A DNA stretch of 64,000 bases from Ipomoea triloba (lineage: Eukaryota; Streptophyta; Magnoliopsida; Solanales; Convolvulaceae): positions 33,483,800 to 33,547,799 of the forward strand of contig NC_044916.1 in NCBI RefSeq assembly GCF_003576645.1, written 5' to 3'. A program made the translations under genes and the position numbers. The first letter of the stretch is position 1. The number at the start of each line of letters is the position of its first letter. The notes beneath the pieces are model-generated. The model saw only the letters and a list, made by a program, of their open reading frames with translations. It was not told the DNA's origin and did not search any database. Below, piece after piece: positions 1-16,842 of the stretch.

Positions 1-4725
<4,725 letters not shown>

Positions 4726-4832
4726 TTGGCAAATAGCTCAGTTGGTACTTGAGTGATAGATTATGAATAAGTTAAGATCATAAAATCAAAACTTAACCGT
4801 CGCAATGGTCTATATGGTGGATTTATTGTAAG
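4726..4832 (+). repeat. Degenerate tRNA-derived SINE fragment
   Basis: Contains a good polymerase III A-box (TAGCTCAGTTGG at about 4733-4744) followed about 45 bp later by a weak B-box-like stretch. There is no complete cloverleaf, so this is a SINE head rather than a working tRNA gene. It lies about 165 bp upstream of the ACC oxidase TATA box. Confidence 0.35.
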
Positions 4833-4996
4833 CACCAAGCTACTCCTTGTACTTAAAGATTTATCTTTTCATTATCCTATTGAGTCAAAGTGAGAGATTT
4901 CGCCTTTTTTTTTTTTTTTTTTGACAAAATTGCTTTAGTTTTGAGGGAGATGGGACTGGGGAAAGTTGACATCCAGGATTGGAGGGAATGGTTGCC

Positions 4997-5004
4997 TATA
5001 AATA
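4997..5004 (+). promoter_or_regulatory. TATA box of the ACC oxidase gene
   Basis: TATAAATA lies 129 bp before the start codon, a usual distance for a plant gene with a short leader of roughly 100 nt. Confidence 0.6.
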
Positions 5005-5132
5005 CCACCCAAAACTTTTCTTCAGTCCAACATCAGTACCAGCTAGCCCAAAAACAGAAAGCATTTATTTCATAAAAGAAAAAAAAACATCAGTTTGTGT
5101 GTTTAGTGTTGGTCAAATTAAAGCAAGCTGCA

Positions 5133-6375
<1,243 letters not shown>

Positions 6376-6584
6376 TCCAGGAGAATTGAAACAACACCAC
6401 TCTGCATCTTTCTTTTTTTTTTTTTTTTTTTTGGTTTACTTGCTGTAATGGATTTCTTCATGGGGTGTGAATTATAAAGAGAAAACTTGCTGTTCTTGGC
6501 TTGTAGTACTTCAACTATACATACAGAAGTGCATGGGGTTGTGTTTGTTCTTATCTGTCACTTCTTTTTCTTCCCAGATTTTAG

Positions 6585-6765
6585 TTAAAGAAATGTATTA
6601 TGTGTTCTTCTAAGTTTCAATGCTTTGTATCTATCACCTTCTTCTTTCTCTAACATTTCTGCAATTTCCTCTTCCAGAGGCCTGACTTTTAGACAAATTT
6701 TGCCCCCCAAACCAAACACACAGTCTTCAGTACATTCAGTTATTGAATCAGTAACTCTCTTAAGA
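6585..6765 (-). other. Possible orphan 3' exon, unknown protein
   Basis: On the minus strand a pyrimidine-rich tract ending TTGGCTGCAG (an acceptor-like site) is followed by an open frame of about 60 codons to a TAA. The predicted peptide has protein-like composition: a charged C-terminus with RPLEEEIAEMLEKEEGDRYK and three Cys. No upstream exon was found between here and the NADK2 3' end at 8181. It could be a gene relic or chance. I do not recognise the family. Confidence 0.2.
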
Positions 6766-7499
6766 AACTCTGCAGCCAATTAAAAAGAAACCCAAAGATG
6801 TAATATTTTCTATTTTTGAGTGACGAAGGAAACCTGTAGGTTGTAGCTACTACCTAAGGGTGTGCACTCAGTAAATTTCACAGACCATATAAGGAGGTGA
6901 ATCAGCTTACCAGCTCAAACTAAGAAAATCAATAAACTTTTGTAAGCTTGAAGTTATCAAATCAATATTCTAACCAATTTGGTTGTATAGCCCCTTTTTG
7001 TAATATTTTTCTTGTTTCCTCTAGGTTTTAATAAGCATGAATTATTTAGCATGCGACATGTGCTATTCTGAGAGAAGTGAGGGTGGACAGGACATTCTTT
7101 TTGTCCTTGAAATGCATTAAAATAGTGAGGGATGAAGACTAAGGAACTATTCATCAACAATTTTAAATGGGCATTAGTTAGGTTGGATTTGACAAAGAAA
7201 AATAATACTTTCTCTGCTTAGCAAACAGATGAGTCAGAGACTGGAAGTCGTTCTCTTTGATGTTGATTCATTGAACCATAATTATTTTATTAGTGAGAAG
7301 TCAGACTTTATAAAACCCAAAAAAAAAAAAAAAAAAAAGTTGAAGTCAAGGAAGTGAATGGAAAATCAACCTCTTTTATAATACTCCGTACTATTTAGTA
7401 TAACAGTAACCAATTTTATATGATTTTTCTGGAATATTATACGTGAGTTAGATCGGTATGTGAAAATAATTTAATAAAAAAAAACTAAACTTATTAAAA

Positions 7500-7628
7500 T
7501 TTATGCAATTGAATATTTTTTTTTTAACATTGAATCATTAAATTTAAACATCTGCCCCGACTGAGACTCGAACCCATGACCTCCCACTTGGGAGAATCAC
7601 TTCATGCCGCTTGACCACAAGACTTTTG
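7500..7628 (-). mobile_element. tRNA-derived SINE copy (minus strand)
   Basis: Read on the minus strand it has an A-box-like GTGGTCAAGCGGC, then TCCCAAGTGGGAGGTCATGG, then a B-box GGGTTCGAGTC, and ends in an A-rich tail (about 7517-7526 region). The same order, including the GAGAGGTC/GGGAGGTC word before the B-box, recurs at 44890, 47438, 33379, 30960 and 46760, so this is one dispersed SINE family. Confidence 0.6.
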
Positions 7629-8180
7629 GCAAACATTTGCTATTATAAGCAAAAAGTGTGAATTTTTCATTTTGGTTTATTTGTAGAAAAAACTTAAACA
7701 TTTATGCTAATAATTATATAAAAACCTTTAAAACTTTGTAATTTAATTTAAACATTTATATCATTTGTAAATTATATCCGATAGTATCTAAACTTACAAA
7801 TAATCCATTATCGTAATTTAGATATTAATTAGCAACTATAGTGTTTGAACATGATTTTATATATGTAGAATGTTTTCTTGAAAAGTTTAATAAGAAAGGT
7901 ATATTTACCGGATATTGTGGTCAAGACAAACAATGAAATATGTAAGGAATATTATTCAATTCCCGACCTATATCATGAATCAAACATGTTAAAAGTATAT
8001 ATGACCTATTTAAGTTGATAAACACCTATTAAATTTTGTATGATAATAACAACAATTGTTGATGTTACAGAGAAGAGTAACAAGATTAATCAGTTTTTTG
8101 TTTTTTAACCTTTACAATGTTATGTAATTATTTTGACTGTACAGTAATAAATTTACAGAGAAAGGAGTGGTAGGGGAATT

Positions 8181-11100
8181 TCAGAGGGCTTTCTGGTCCA
8201 TCCTCTCGTTCCAATTTAAGCAACGAATTAAGCTGTGAAACCAATCACCTGTTTGGTCAGACTTGTTCACTGTTGGGAGTGGATGCTGGCTCATACATAT
8301 CCGTACAGAATCGCCTCGAGAAAGTTGTTGCCTTCTCTTCCCATCGAATGAGACCCAAGCGTTACTGCGTGCATCAACGGGGATCTGTTCAAACCAGACG
8401 CAACTTGTTAAGATTAAGCATTGAAAGTAGAGTTTTTGCTTTCACAGGTATCGAAAGAATATGGTATGGCACTAACCTTTAGTTCCAGCTTCGCAGAATC
8501 TGGAAGTATAACTGGCCTGAACGAGAGAGAGTGTGGGCAAATTGGCGTGAAGAGCATGCATGGAACATTGGGATGGACCTGCGTTGAAGAAATGTCCTTG
8601 TCATGGCTAATGGTTGTATGTATATAATGTAAACATATCAAGTCTTTCGGTTTAATGGCTTACCATGGAACCCCCGGCAGCTGTAGAGTAAGCAGTACTT
8701 CCAGTCGGAGTGGCAATGATCACTCCATCACCTTGCACCTGCCAAATAACAGCAGATCCCGTAAGAGATGAGAAGACAAAGAGCAAGTCCTCTGATAGTT
8801 ATAAAATAACGACATGAAGTATTCCTCGTGTATCTGTCAAAGGTCGATTTTGTCATCACATCAATAGTGAAGCAATTCAGACTTAAAACACACAGTGGAA
8901 CAGAAGACTTTAGAATTCACTCTCTCATTTCTCTTCCATCAAGGGTGTTAAGAGTCCCCCGTTGAAAAAATAAGAGAGAACATATGTGTTAAACTAGCTA
9001 ATTGATTGGATCCAATCTATCTTAGATTATAATATGGTACCAGAGCCTGTGTGTGGTTTGGGCTATATATGTGCATTATAGCCCAGTTGAGTGACCTTGG
9101 CCTAATCTTAGATTATAACAAAGGGGAAATGTAGAAGGTCACACATAGAACAGACCTTTGTTATGAGGCGATCATGTTCATAGCACTCTATTTTGGAGAG
9201 GTATGGGTTAGAGCCCCGATCAACCACGACTTCATTTAGGACATCAAACACCTTCCCAGGCATTGCTTTCCCATTTCTGAAAATCTCACAGCGAAGTCGC
9301 ATTCTAAGAGTAATATAGACTCCATCCGAAGTATTATTCCCATGGATGATATGTCTCAGGTCCTTTTTATAATCATCAAACTGCATGACACCAGCAGTTA
9401 GACAAAAGTACAGTGAGGGATCTCTTGCATAATTGGAAAATAGGGATCAGTATTCGTGTCGAAGGCGTACCCTGTGAGAAGTAAGAAATCCAAGCGATCC
9501 TAGATTAAACGAGACAACAGGTGGAACAGCACCTCGAAATATATTTGATGCATGAAGTATAACCCCGTCTCCTCCTAAGCAGGCAACAAGATCGACTCTC
9601 TCATGGAGACCACTACATTAGAGACATTAGTGATCAGCCAAGTTGACCGTACCTCATAGACTAATTTAGCATTTAAATGACATCAATAAATCTTAGAATA
9701 TAGGAGACGAAGACATGCTCTTACAGTTCAAGAATGATCAGCCCACCTGGTATCCTGACTATAGAAGGTCTGAACAAACCCAAATCCTGGGATTCTTGCA
9801 AAAATATCATGCACCTCGGGTTCAACAAGAACATTCATATTCTCTTGGTAATGCATGAAAGAAGCAACCTGCAGAAAAATCTATATGAGATAAAGTTGAA
9901 AGCTAAAAATTACAAGAATGCATAGGTAAGCAATCTAAGGACAAGAAAGCTGAGTAACTTAAACCTCAACCACTAACACCAAAATAGGAGAAGGAAAATG
10001 TAATCTCATCAAATATCAAATATAATATTTCAAGCTTAAACCTTGGCCACTAACTGCAAAATAGAAGGAAACCTAACCTCACCAAACCATCACACAATGA
10101 ACCAACTGACAATGATTTCAAACTAGAATGAATTGAAGAAAAGTCTACACCACCCATGACAATTAGAAGAACAATATCTTGACACAGTTATAATTGTTTT
10201 AAATCTGGGTCCTAAGATCAGTATAAAGAAAGGAAAAAGAAAAATAAAAAGCATGTGGACAAAAAAAAAATGCATCCTTGAGCTGACAGAAAATGCATCA
10301 ATAAATGTGGAAAGTTAATGCTCAAATGATGGGAAGAGAATGGAAAATCAATTCTAGTCACCCATGATGTCTTGTATTGTATATGCATCTATATATGAAA
10401 ACCACACAGATAGATGCCAAGTCTTGAGTCATAGGAAAGAACTAAACCCCTGGACCCATTCTATCTACCCCAAGGGTTAGTGCAATCTAGTTTTGACTAT
10501 ACATAATTTTTAACAATTATGAAATTTTGAAATTTTAGAAGAGTATTTTTCCTATAGTTTCATAATGTCTAATTTTCATTTCAAATATCAAAATTTTTAG
10601 TACAAATTTAGTTAAATTGACTTCCAGAACAGTGTACAACTGTACATATGAGAGACATGAATTGGGATGGATGGATAATACATGAAAAAGTAAATTCCAT
10701 ATCATACGGTGAAAGTTGGCGTTTAGTCAATCAATATATAATATAAACTAAAAGTCAAAGTTAACAAATGCCACTATGCCAGCATACCAAACTTAGTACT
10801 CCGTATCTATTAAATATTCAAAAAAAAAAATGGCCACAAGTAAGAAATACTACTAAATGAAAAAGAATTATTTCCTACATAAACAGAATTGTTGGAATTA
10901 CATTGCATCACAAACGAGAGAATTTTTTTTAGCAACAAAAGGTTTTTCTTTTTAACCTTAATTTAGATTTGCATGTGTGGGGGTGTGTGCACATGTGAGA
11001 GAAAGAGGGGGGGGGCGGGGGGTGGAGAATGAGCGGGAGAGATCAGAGAAAAGTAAGGGGATTCTCATCATTACTAAAAAATTTTTGTGGGTAATATTTG

Positions 11101-11318
11101 AGGGGAATAGGGAATGAACCAGAGAGACCTCTTATATGAAAACCCGAAAGACTACAAAGTCCTTGGTATTAACACTATAGTTATAACTTATCATGCAGAT
11201 GGTGCTAGGTGCTAGGCGCTAGTCGGGTGCCAGGTGTCGCCTAGCACCTAACCAGCTGCCTTTTTTTTTTTTACTGCTCAAAACGACGTTGTTTTGAGCG
11301 CAACAAATAAATAAATAA

Positions 11319-11366
<48 letters not shown>

Positions 11367-14156
11367 TATATATATAAAATCCAGCCGAGTTGGCAGACTC
11401 GGCCACCTAGCAACCGCCTACACCCCTTTTCGCCTAGCGCCTAGGCGGCCGCCTAGGCCGATTTTTACAACACTGCTTATAAGTGATATTTAACTCAGAT
11501 TATGTGCATTTTCAATTAAGAATGAGAACTAGAAAGCTACCTCTTTAGCTTGTTCCATGAGTTCCTGTCCCAGCTTCTTCAACAATAGTACAGTCTTAGG
11601 TGTAGATTTCCACATAAGCATCTGCTGCTGGGTGCTAGGGTGGGTGAAGGCCAAGGATGATTCAGTTACCTTTTCTCTGGTGCATGAAAATCCATCTGTA
11701 CGCACTAGGAACATTTCGGCTTTCTTTCTTGACTGCACTCTCACAACACCAGTTGCAGAAGCACACATATCTCCGTCAATCTCCAACTCTTCATCACTTG
11801 AGGATGCAGGGGCTTCAACATTACTCGTCTGGTCTGTTATAATGGTTGAAGAGATAGCATTTCTCTCCAACTCAGCTCTTGTATTAGCAAACTCACCATT
11901 TGGACTCATGGTATATGTAAATCCGTTGCTGTATCCATTCAACGCAGGAGCCATAGAACCATTAGGACCCACATATGTTCCAAGATCAGCAGGAGAAGCT
12001 GAAAGACTTCCAGATAAGCTCTTGCTGTTATATAACCCATTTGGGCTATCTGATTCTATCAATTTGTATTCAGTTCTAGAAGCAGTGATGTCGCTTCTCC
12101 AAGGTTTCCTTTTGTTGTCATATTTTGAGGCACACAAGATCTCTAATCGTTTCTGTTCATGTGTAAAATATATTTCTGGTGAAATCTTTCTATTTTTGAA
12201 ATATGTGGACATCTCTTTTCGGGAGAAAACATTAGGAGGAGGCAGCTGTGACTCAAGTGGATTTATTTTGGTGTATGAAACAACTACGCTTTCAGTCCCT
12301 GAAAATGCAGTATCCGACTTGAATGCAGCAGTCTTCTCCACTTCATTCTTGTTCAGTGACTGATTTTCTCTGTCTTGAGAACTTCGATTAACAAGCTCCC
12401 TGGTAGAACTAACTACATCACTTGATTTTTTTGGGTGGGATTCATCTTGATCATCTCCTGATCGTCCATTATCATTAAAAGCAGTACCTTCATCTGAGTT
12501 TGAGAACAAGGGAACTTCTATTTCTCTATTATCACGCAGTAAATTATCATTGGATGGAGCTCCCTGATTTTGCACAACCTGTGAGGTGTAGCGAGCCATG
12601 AATTGCCTCCATCTAGAGACCATTGCAGATGTTCTCCGAATTCCTTCCTTACTGTGGAGATATATGGGTCTTATCCTTGAATCAGAGACCAGAGTTGCAA
12701 ACATCTCAACCTGCTCCATTGACGGTGATGTACCAACTTCAACTGGAAGTTTAATCAGCCTGATCTTGCCAGAGCAAATAGCTTCATCTAGCATGTTTTC
12801 ATAGAAGTTGTCTTTTACAACCTCAGCTCTAAGATCTACAATCGTTTTGAACCCATTATCCAACAACCATTTTAAACCTTCTTCAGTTACCTGGCTACCT
12901 GTCCAAAAAGCAGCCTCAGATCTTGCTGAGTCTGTCTCTTCATTTGTAGTTGACAAATAAACAGCAGACCAGTTTGCAAACAATGACTGACAGGGAAAAT
13001 CATCTCTACGAGGAAACCCAGCATCATAACATACGTTTTTCAGTCTTTGCAGTTTTCTCCACACATTTGTACTCCGAGCATCATCAGGTGTCAAGAAGTT
13101 TTCAAGAGCAACATGTAAACTCTCACAATAACTTTTCATCTCCCCCCTAAAAACTGCCAGCGGAGGAACCTTATCCTCCATCATATCATCATCAACATCA
13201 CGGAATGAGTTCATCATCCGCGACCTTCCAGATAGAACCTCCTCCCTCCCTTTATTCAAAAGACAGACCATGCAACCTAGAACAGAAACTATTTTATCTT
13301 CCAACAATGGTTTATCTTCTGATGGAACATCATATGAGACGCTGCATTCCCCAGTCACTGGATTACATAGTGTGTCCATTAATGTATTTCGCAGCTGTTC
13401 AGCTGCCCTGAAAATTCGGCAATAAGCCTCTACTTCTGCAATGTCCCCAGGCAGTGGACCAATCCATCGCAACTGTGATGTACCGCGTGACTGGTAAATA
13501 TTTACAGTCAAGCAAGGCAATCAGCCAACATTATGGACTTCAAACGCATACATACACTCTATTGAACCAGCAACTAACCAAAACTGAAAATTTTCATTAA
13601 TTTACTACTAGGTAAATGAATTAGCTCAACAATCATAATAAATATCCTATTAAAATTTAAAATCTAAAGTATATTGAATCATGTATTATACAGAATCAAA
13701 ACACAAATCTATCTGTGATGCATATGCATCAATTTTAAAAAGTAAGAACGTTGGGAACACCTTCTCCATACATTTAGGCATACAAATTGCAAACAGAACA
13801 GAATAACACAAAAATTCATCGTTTTCTTACAAAGGAAACCAAAATCAGTTGTTGAAAATGTCAGAAAATGCAAAAGTGAAGGGGTCAGTAACCAAATTAA
13901 CCTGAGAATCCAAGCCGATGTTGACGGAGAAAGCGTTGGAAAGCTGTGCGGTGAGAACGAGCTTGAGGCGATGGCGTCTTGGCCATCTTTGCTTCCTCTG
14001 AAGAGCAGACCCGTAGCAGAATCCGAACCCGGACCCGGGAAACCTAGTGGAAAAGTAGTTAGGATGATTGTGGGAGAGACGGGTCGCTCCGGCAGTAGTG
14101 ATAGCCCGACTCATTTCCAAGTGGCGGCAAGGGCAGTACGCAACACATGTTGCCAT
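8181..14156 (-). CDS. NADK2: Chloroplast NAD kinase, NADK2 type
   Basis: Phosphorylates NAD+ to NADP+ with ATP in the plastid stroma, supplying NADP+ to photosynthetic electron transport. Exons (gene order) are 14156-13902, 13490-11541, 9868-9747, 9612-9471, 9380-9156, 8738-8664, 8578-8477 and 8384-8181. All junctions are GT/AG and the frame is open for 1024 aa. Residues 1 to about 85 form a Ser/Arg-rich transit-peptide-like leader. The long exon 2 carries the plant-specific N-terminal half, with a dual-specificity-phosphatase-like segment (KTIVDLRAE near 300, HSKEGIRRT at 364-372). There Ser replaces the catalytic Cys, so this part is probably not a phosphatase. The C-terminal NAD-kinase fold shows GGDG (789-792), N872-E873 and TPTGSTAY (908-915). 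The C-terminus [11 protein letters not shown] matches the remembered Arabidopsis protein. The 1.67 kb intron 2 holds a palindromic repeat and an (AT)n run. Intron 5 holds a repeat shared with the RABC1 gene. Confidence 0.95.
8995..9125. repeat. Dispersed repeat in NADK2 intron 5
   Basis: The reverse complement (TTATAATCTAAGATTAGGCC, then a GCTATAATGCACATA block and AGCCCAAACC) matches a segment of RABC1 intron 1 at about 59325-59475. The two intronic copies suggest a solo LTR or a small element. Its ends are not resolved. Confidence 0.45.
11205..11480. repeat. Palindromic GCGCCTAGGCG element in NADK2 intron 2
   Basis: The left arm is GGTGCTAGGTGCTAGGCGCTAG (about 11200-11222) and the right arm CGCCTAGCGCCTAGGCGGCC (about 11430-11452); these are inverted and themselves built of GCCTAGGC palindromes. 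Between them lie a poly(T), an (AAAT)n and an (AT)n run at 11322-11377. The outer flanks ACTTATCATGCAG and the reverse complement ACTTATAAGCAG are also similar. This looks like a MITE able to form strong hairpins. Confidence 0.5.
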
Positions 14157-16588
14157 GCCACCATGTGAAACTCTGTTTTGGAAGTTCTGAAATATTAGAT
14201 TTTAAAGGTTCGTTTACACTTTATAGTTGTTATCAATAGGCATCTTATGTTCAAATTAATATAATTTAATTGCGATCCAATCGTTCTATTTCGAAATAAT
14301 CAATAAAATTATGTCCAATAATCATGTTTACTAATTACTACTATAAATTTTTTTGAAATGTGGTATTTTAATAATAAAATAAAAATTATTTACAGAAATA
14401 TTATCTCTCATTTTTAGATATATCGTAATTTTTTTGTTAGTATCGTAGACTTTTCATATTTGAAATTGTTGTGCTTTTTTTGACAGTTCGATTAATATGG
14501 CTATGGATATTGAGGATAGTAGTATTGATAGGAGCAGTCTATAGACATTATTGGTTTGAATAGATCAATTATGAGCAATGTAAATTAATTTTACTTTTAT
14601 TTGCTTATAGTCCTTTTGTCGAATAGGGTCAGAAAGCATGGTCATACCCTTGGATAGTGATTGGGATAACTTTCATTCTCACTCAAAAAAAAAAAAAATT
14701 ATAATTATAGTTAGTAATTATTCTTTTAAAACAAAATCTCTTGAAGAAGACAACATACCATATGAGTACTTAAATACAATTAGTGTGGATATGGAGTACT
14801 TAATAATTTTTTTAAATTTATTTATAATGTATTTTTACTAGAAAAACTCGTGGTCATTATCTGAGATTATGCATCGGATTAACTCATTATTCTGTGGTAG
14901 CATGCATATCATGCATAGGAGATATGACACTAAGAAAATTCTATACAATGGACTAAGCCGATCTACGTATTTAATAAATTTTTTTATTTATAATCTTTTG
15001 CAGAATATTATCAGAGTAATTAATATAATTTTATCATCATTTTTGAACATATGTTGCATTCATCATTTGGATAAGAAAAAAGGAGAGATAGAGAAAATAT
15101 CTTGCTTTGATTTATTAATATTAATTAAATAAAATAATTGTGTAAGGATAATATGGAGGGGGAAACTGTGAGAATTGAATTATGAATTTGGGGAATATTG
15201 AGTGGTGGTGAATGGATTTGGGACCATGAATTTGGCCTATTATGGATATCTTTATACTTGTTCCATTTTGAGTTTAACACTTTTGTGTTCCGAAAGTGGT
15301 ATCTTGATTTGAATTTTCATACAAAATTTTCAATGTTGATTATTATTTAGTTAATTTGGTCAATCCTTATCTTCTATTAATGTCAATAGCGATATTATAT
15401 TCTTCTCTTGATTTTTTAGATGGCGAGAGAAACTTACAACTACTATTCAAGTTCAAGTGTATGTACATGATAATTCTTGTTCATGTATAATAGCTCACAA
15501 ACCACACAAAAGAGGTAAACCGCACTAGAAAAACTTTCTGCAACATGTTTGACCAAGAGAGCATTTGACAAAAATCAAATCAATGATTTTATTTCTTAAT
15601 GTGGGATAGAGTCCGTCAATTCACAATAACCAATGAATGTATAGAATTTTATTGTGATGCCGAAGACAAACATTTGAAACTAACATTTAAAAAAAAAAGT
15701 ATATTTCATTGTGTCAATTTCAAAATTTTGTCATATTATAAAATCATGAATCCATGATGATGCTTCACTCATCAACCATGGGCACAAGTTTTATACTTGG
15801 ATAAGGGTCACTTCATTTTTACATTAGAAAGAAACATATGTGTGCATATCCAAAAGTCATCCAACAAGATTCACATTGTTTAATTAACCATTTTAAGAGA
15901 GCGTGTCAAGAAAAATTACAAGATTGTACTTGCTGTGAACATAAATGTGCAGTCCAACTATCAGCTTAGGCTTTTAGTTGGATGGAGCACATGATTCAAT
16001 TCTTGCAATTTATCAAAATTGTTCTATTGTCTATTGCATTGTGAACCTTAATCCAAAAATTATGTGTATGCAGTTAACACATTCTGTACTTGCAGTTAAC
16101 AAGTTTCTTTACCTGCAATTAGCCTTTTATGTGTATGTAATTATCATGTTATGTGTTTGTAATTACCATGTAATGTACATTCAATTTGTTTACAGATACA
16201 TAAATAATTAATTGTAAGTACAGAATGTGTCAAATGCAGATACATTATTTGAATGTTATTTTTAAACTAAGTCCATCGTACAAGGTACACCTGATCCATA
16301 ATATAATTTGTCGTAATTTATCTAAACTTTTTTAAGCGCAGAAATAAGAGAATTTAAAATACTTTTATTTAATTCATGTTTTTAGTTATTATGTTTTAAT
16401 TGATGAAGCACCATCTTGATGAAACATCAAATAACAATTTGAAATGAAAGAAAAAAAGCATGCATATTATATGTGGTTCGCATGTAGCCGTGTGGGTAAC
16501 ATCAACTTCCCATCCAAAATATACATATAACGGCTCAATTTGTGGCATACCTTCCACATTTAACTTTATGAAAAACAACCCATCTAAT
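14157..16588. other. AT-rich intergenic region between NADK2 and the kinase gene
   Basis: No protein-like frame is supported. The first 200-300 bp should contain the NADK2 promoter, but I see no decisive TATA box. The block 16015-16320 belongs to a dispersed repeat also found at 26262-26450 and 55925-56275. Confidence 0.5.
16015..16320 (+). repeat. Dispersed repeat copy X (CCATAATATAATTTGTCG end)
   Basis: Made of short repeated words such as TTATGTGTATGCAGTTAAC and TGTAATTACCATGT. It ends with GTACACCTGATCCATAATATAATTTGTCG. A copy at 55925-56275 ends GTCCACAATATAATTTGTCG and is likewise built of internally repeated AATTCATGTTCATAATGCAC words. A third related copy lies at 26262-26450. Confidence 0.45.
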
Positions 16589-16842
16589 GAGTTAATTTTA
16601 CTTTTAGTCAATTGACTATTGCCATTTCAATTTTTAGTAATTGACTTAAAAATTAACCAAACTTGATATATGGCCTTGAAAACAAGTCATTTTTAGTCCT
16701 AGTCTGGTATCAAATCTTGGTCCTTGGAGGGCTAACAATGACATGTTTGCAGAAGTCAAACATCAAATATGATCGATTTTGAAGTGAAAGAACAAAAATT
16801 GAAAACGAGCAATAGTTCGAGGACTAAAACTAAAATTAACTC
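16589..16842. mobile_element. 254 bp TIR element overlapping the kinase stop codon
   Basis: The left end GAGTTAATTTTACTTTTAGTC and the reverse complement of the right end GAGTTAATTTTAGTTTTAGTC match over about 21 bp, and further words (ACTATTGC) match beyond. No coding capacity. The right end supplies the TAA stop (16836-16838) of the kinase gene on the minus strand. I could not identify a clean target duplication. Confidence 0.55.

Larger units (their letters stand above)
6376..8180. other. Intergenic region between ACO and NADK2
   Basis: Starts with the ACO 3' region (poly(T) at 6413-6432). Contains one possible orphan exon (6585-6765, minus strand) and one SINE copy (7500-7628), listed separately. 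The rest is AT-rich with no supported gene. Confidence 0.55.

Noticed and set aside
4733..4800. tRNA gene suggested by a good A-box
   Set aside because: There is no matching acceptor stem and the B-box is degraded; it fits a decayed SINE better.
11219..11413. Minus-strand frame through the AT run in NADK2 intron 2
   Set aside because: Its sequence is Tyr/Ile dipeptide repeat from (AT)n, an artefact.
11557..12363. 268-codon open frame on the plus strand
   Set aside because: It is the antisense of NADK2 exon 2, which has strong family similarity, and has no protein-like character of its own.
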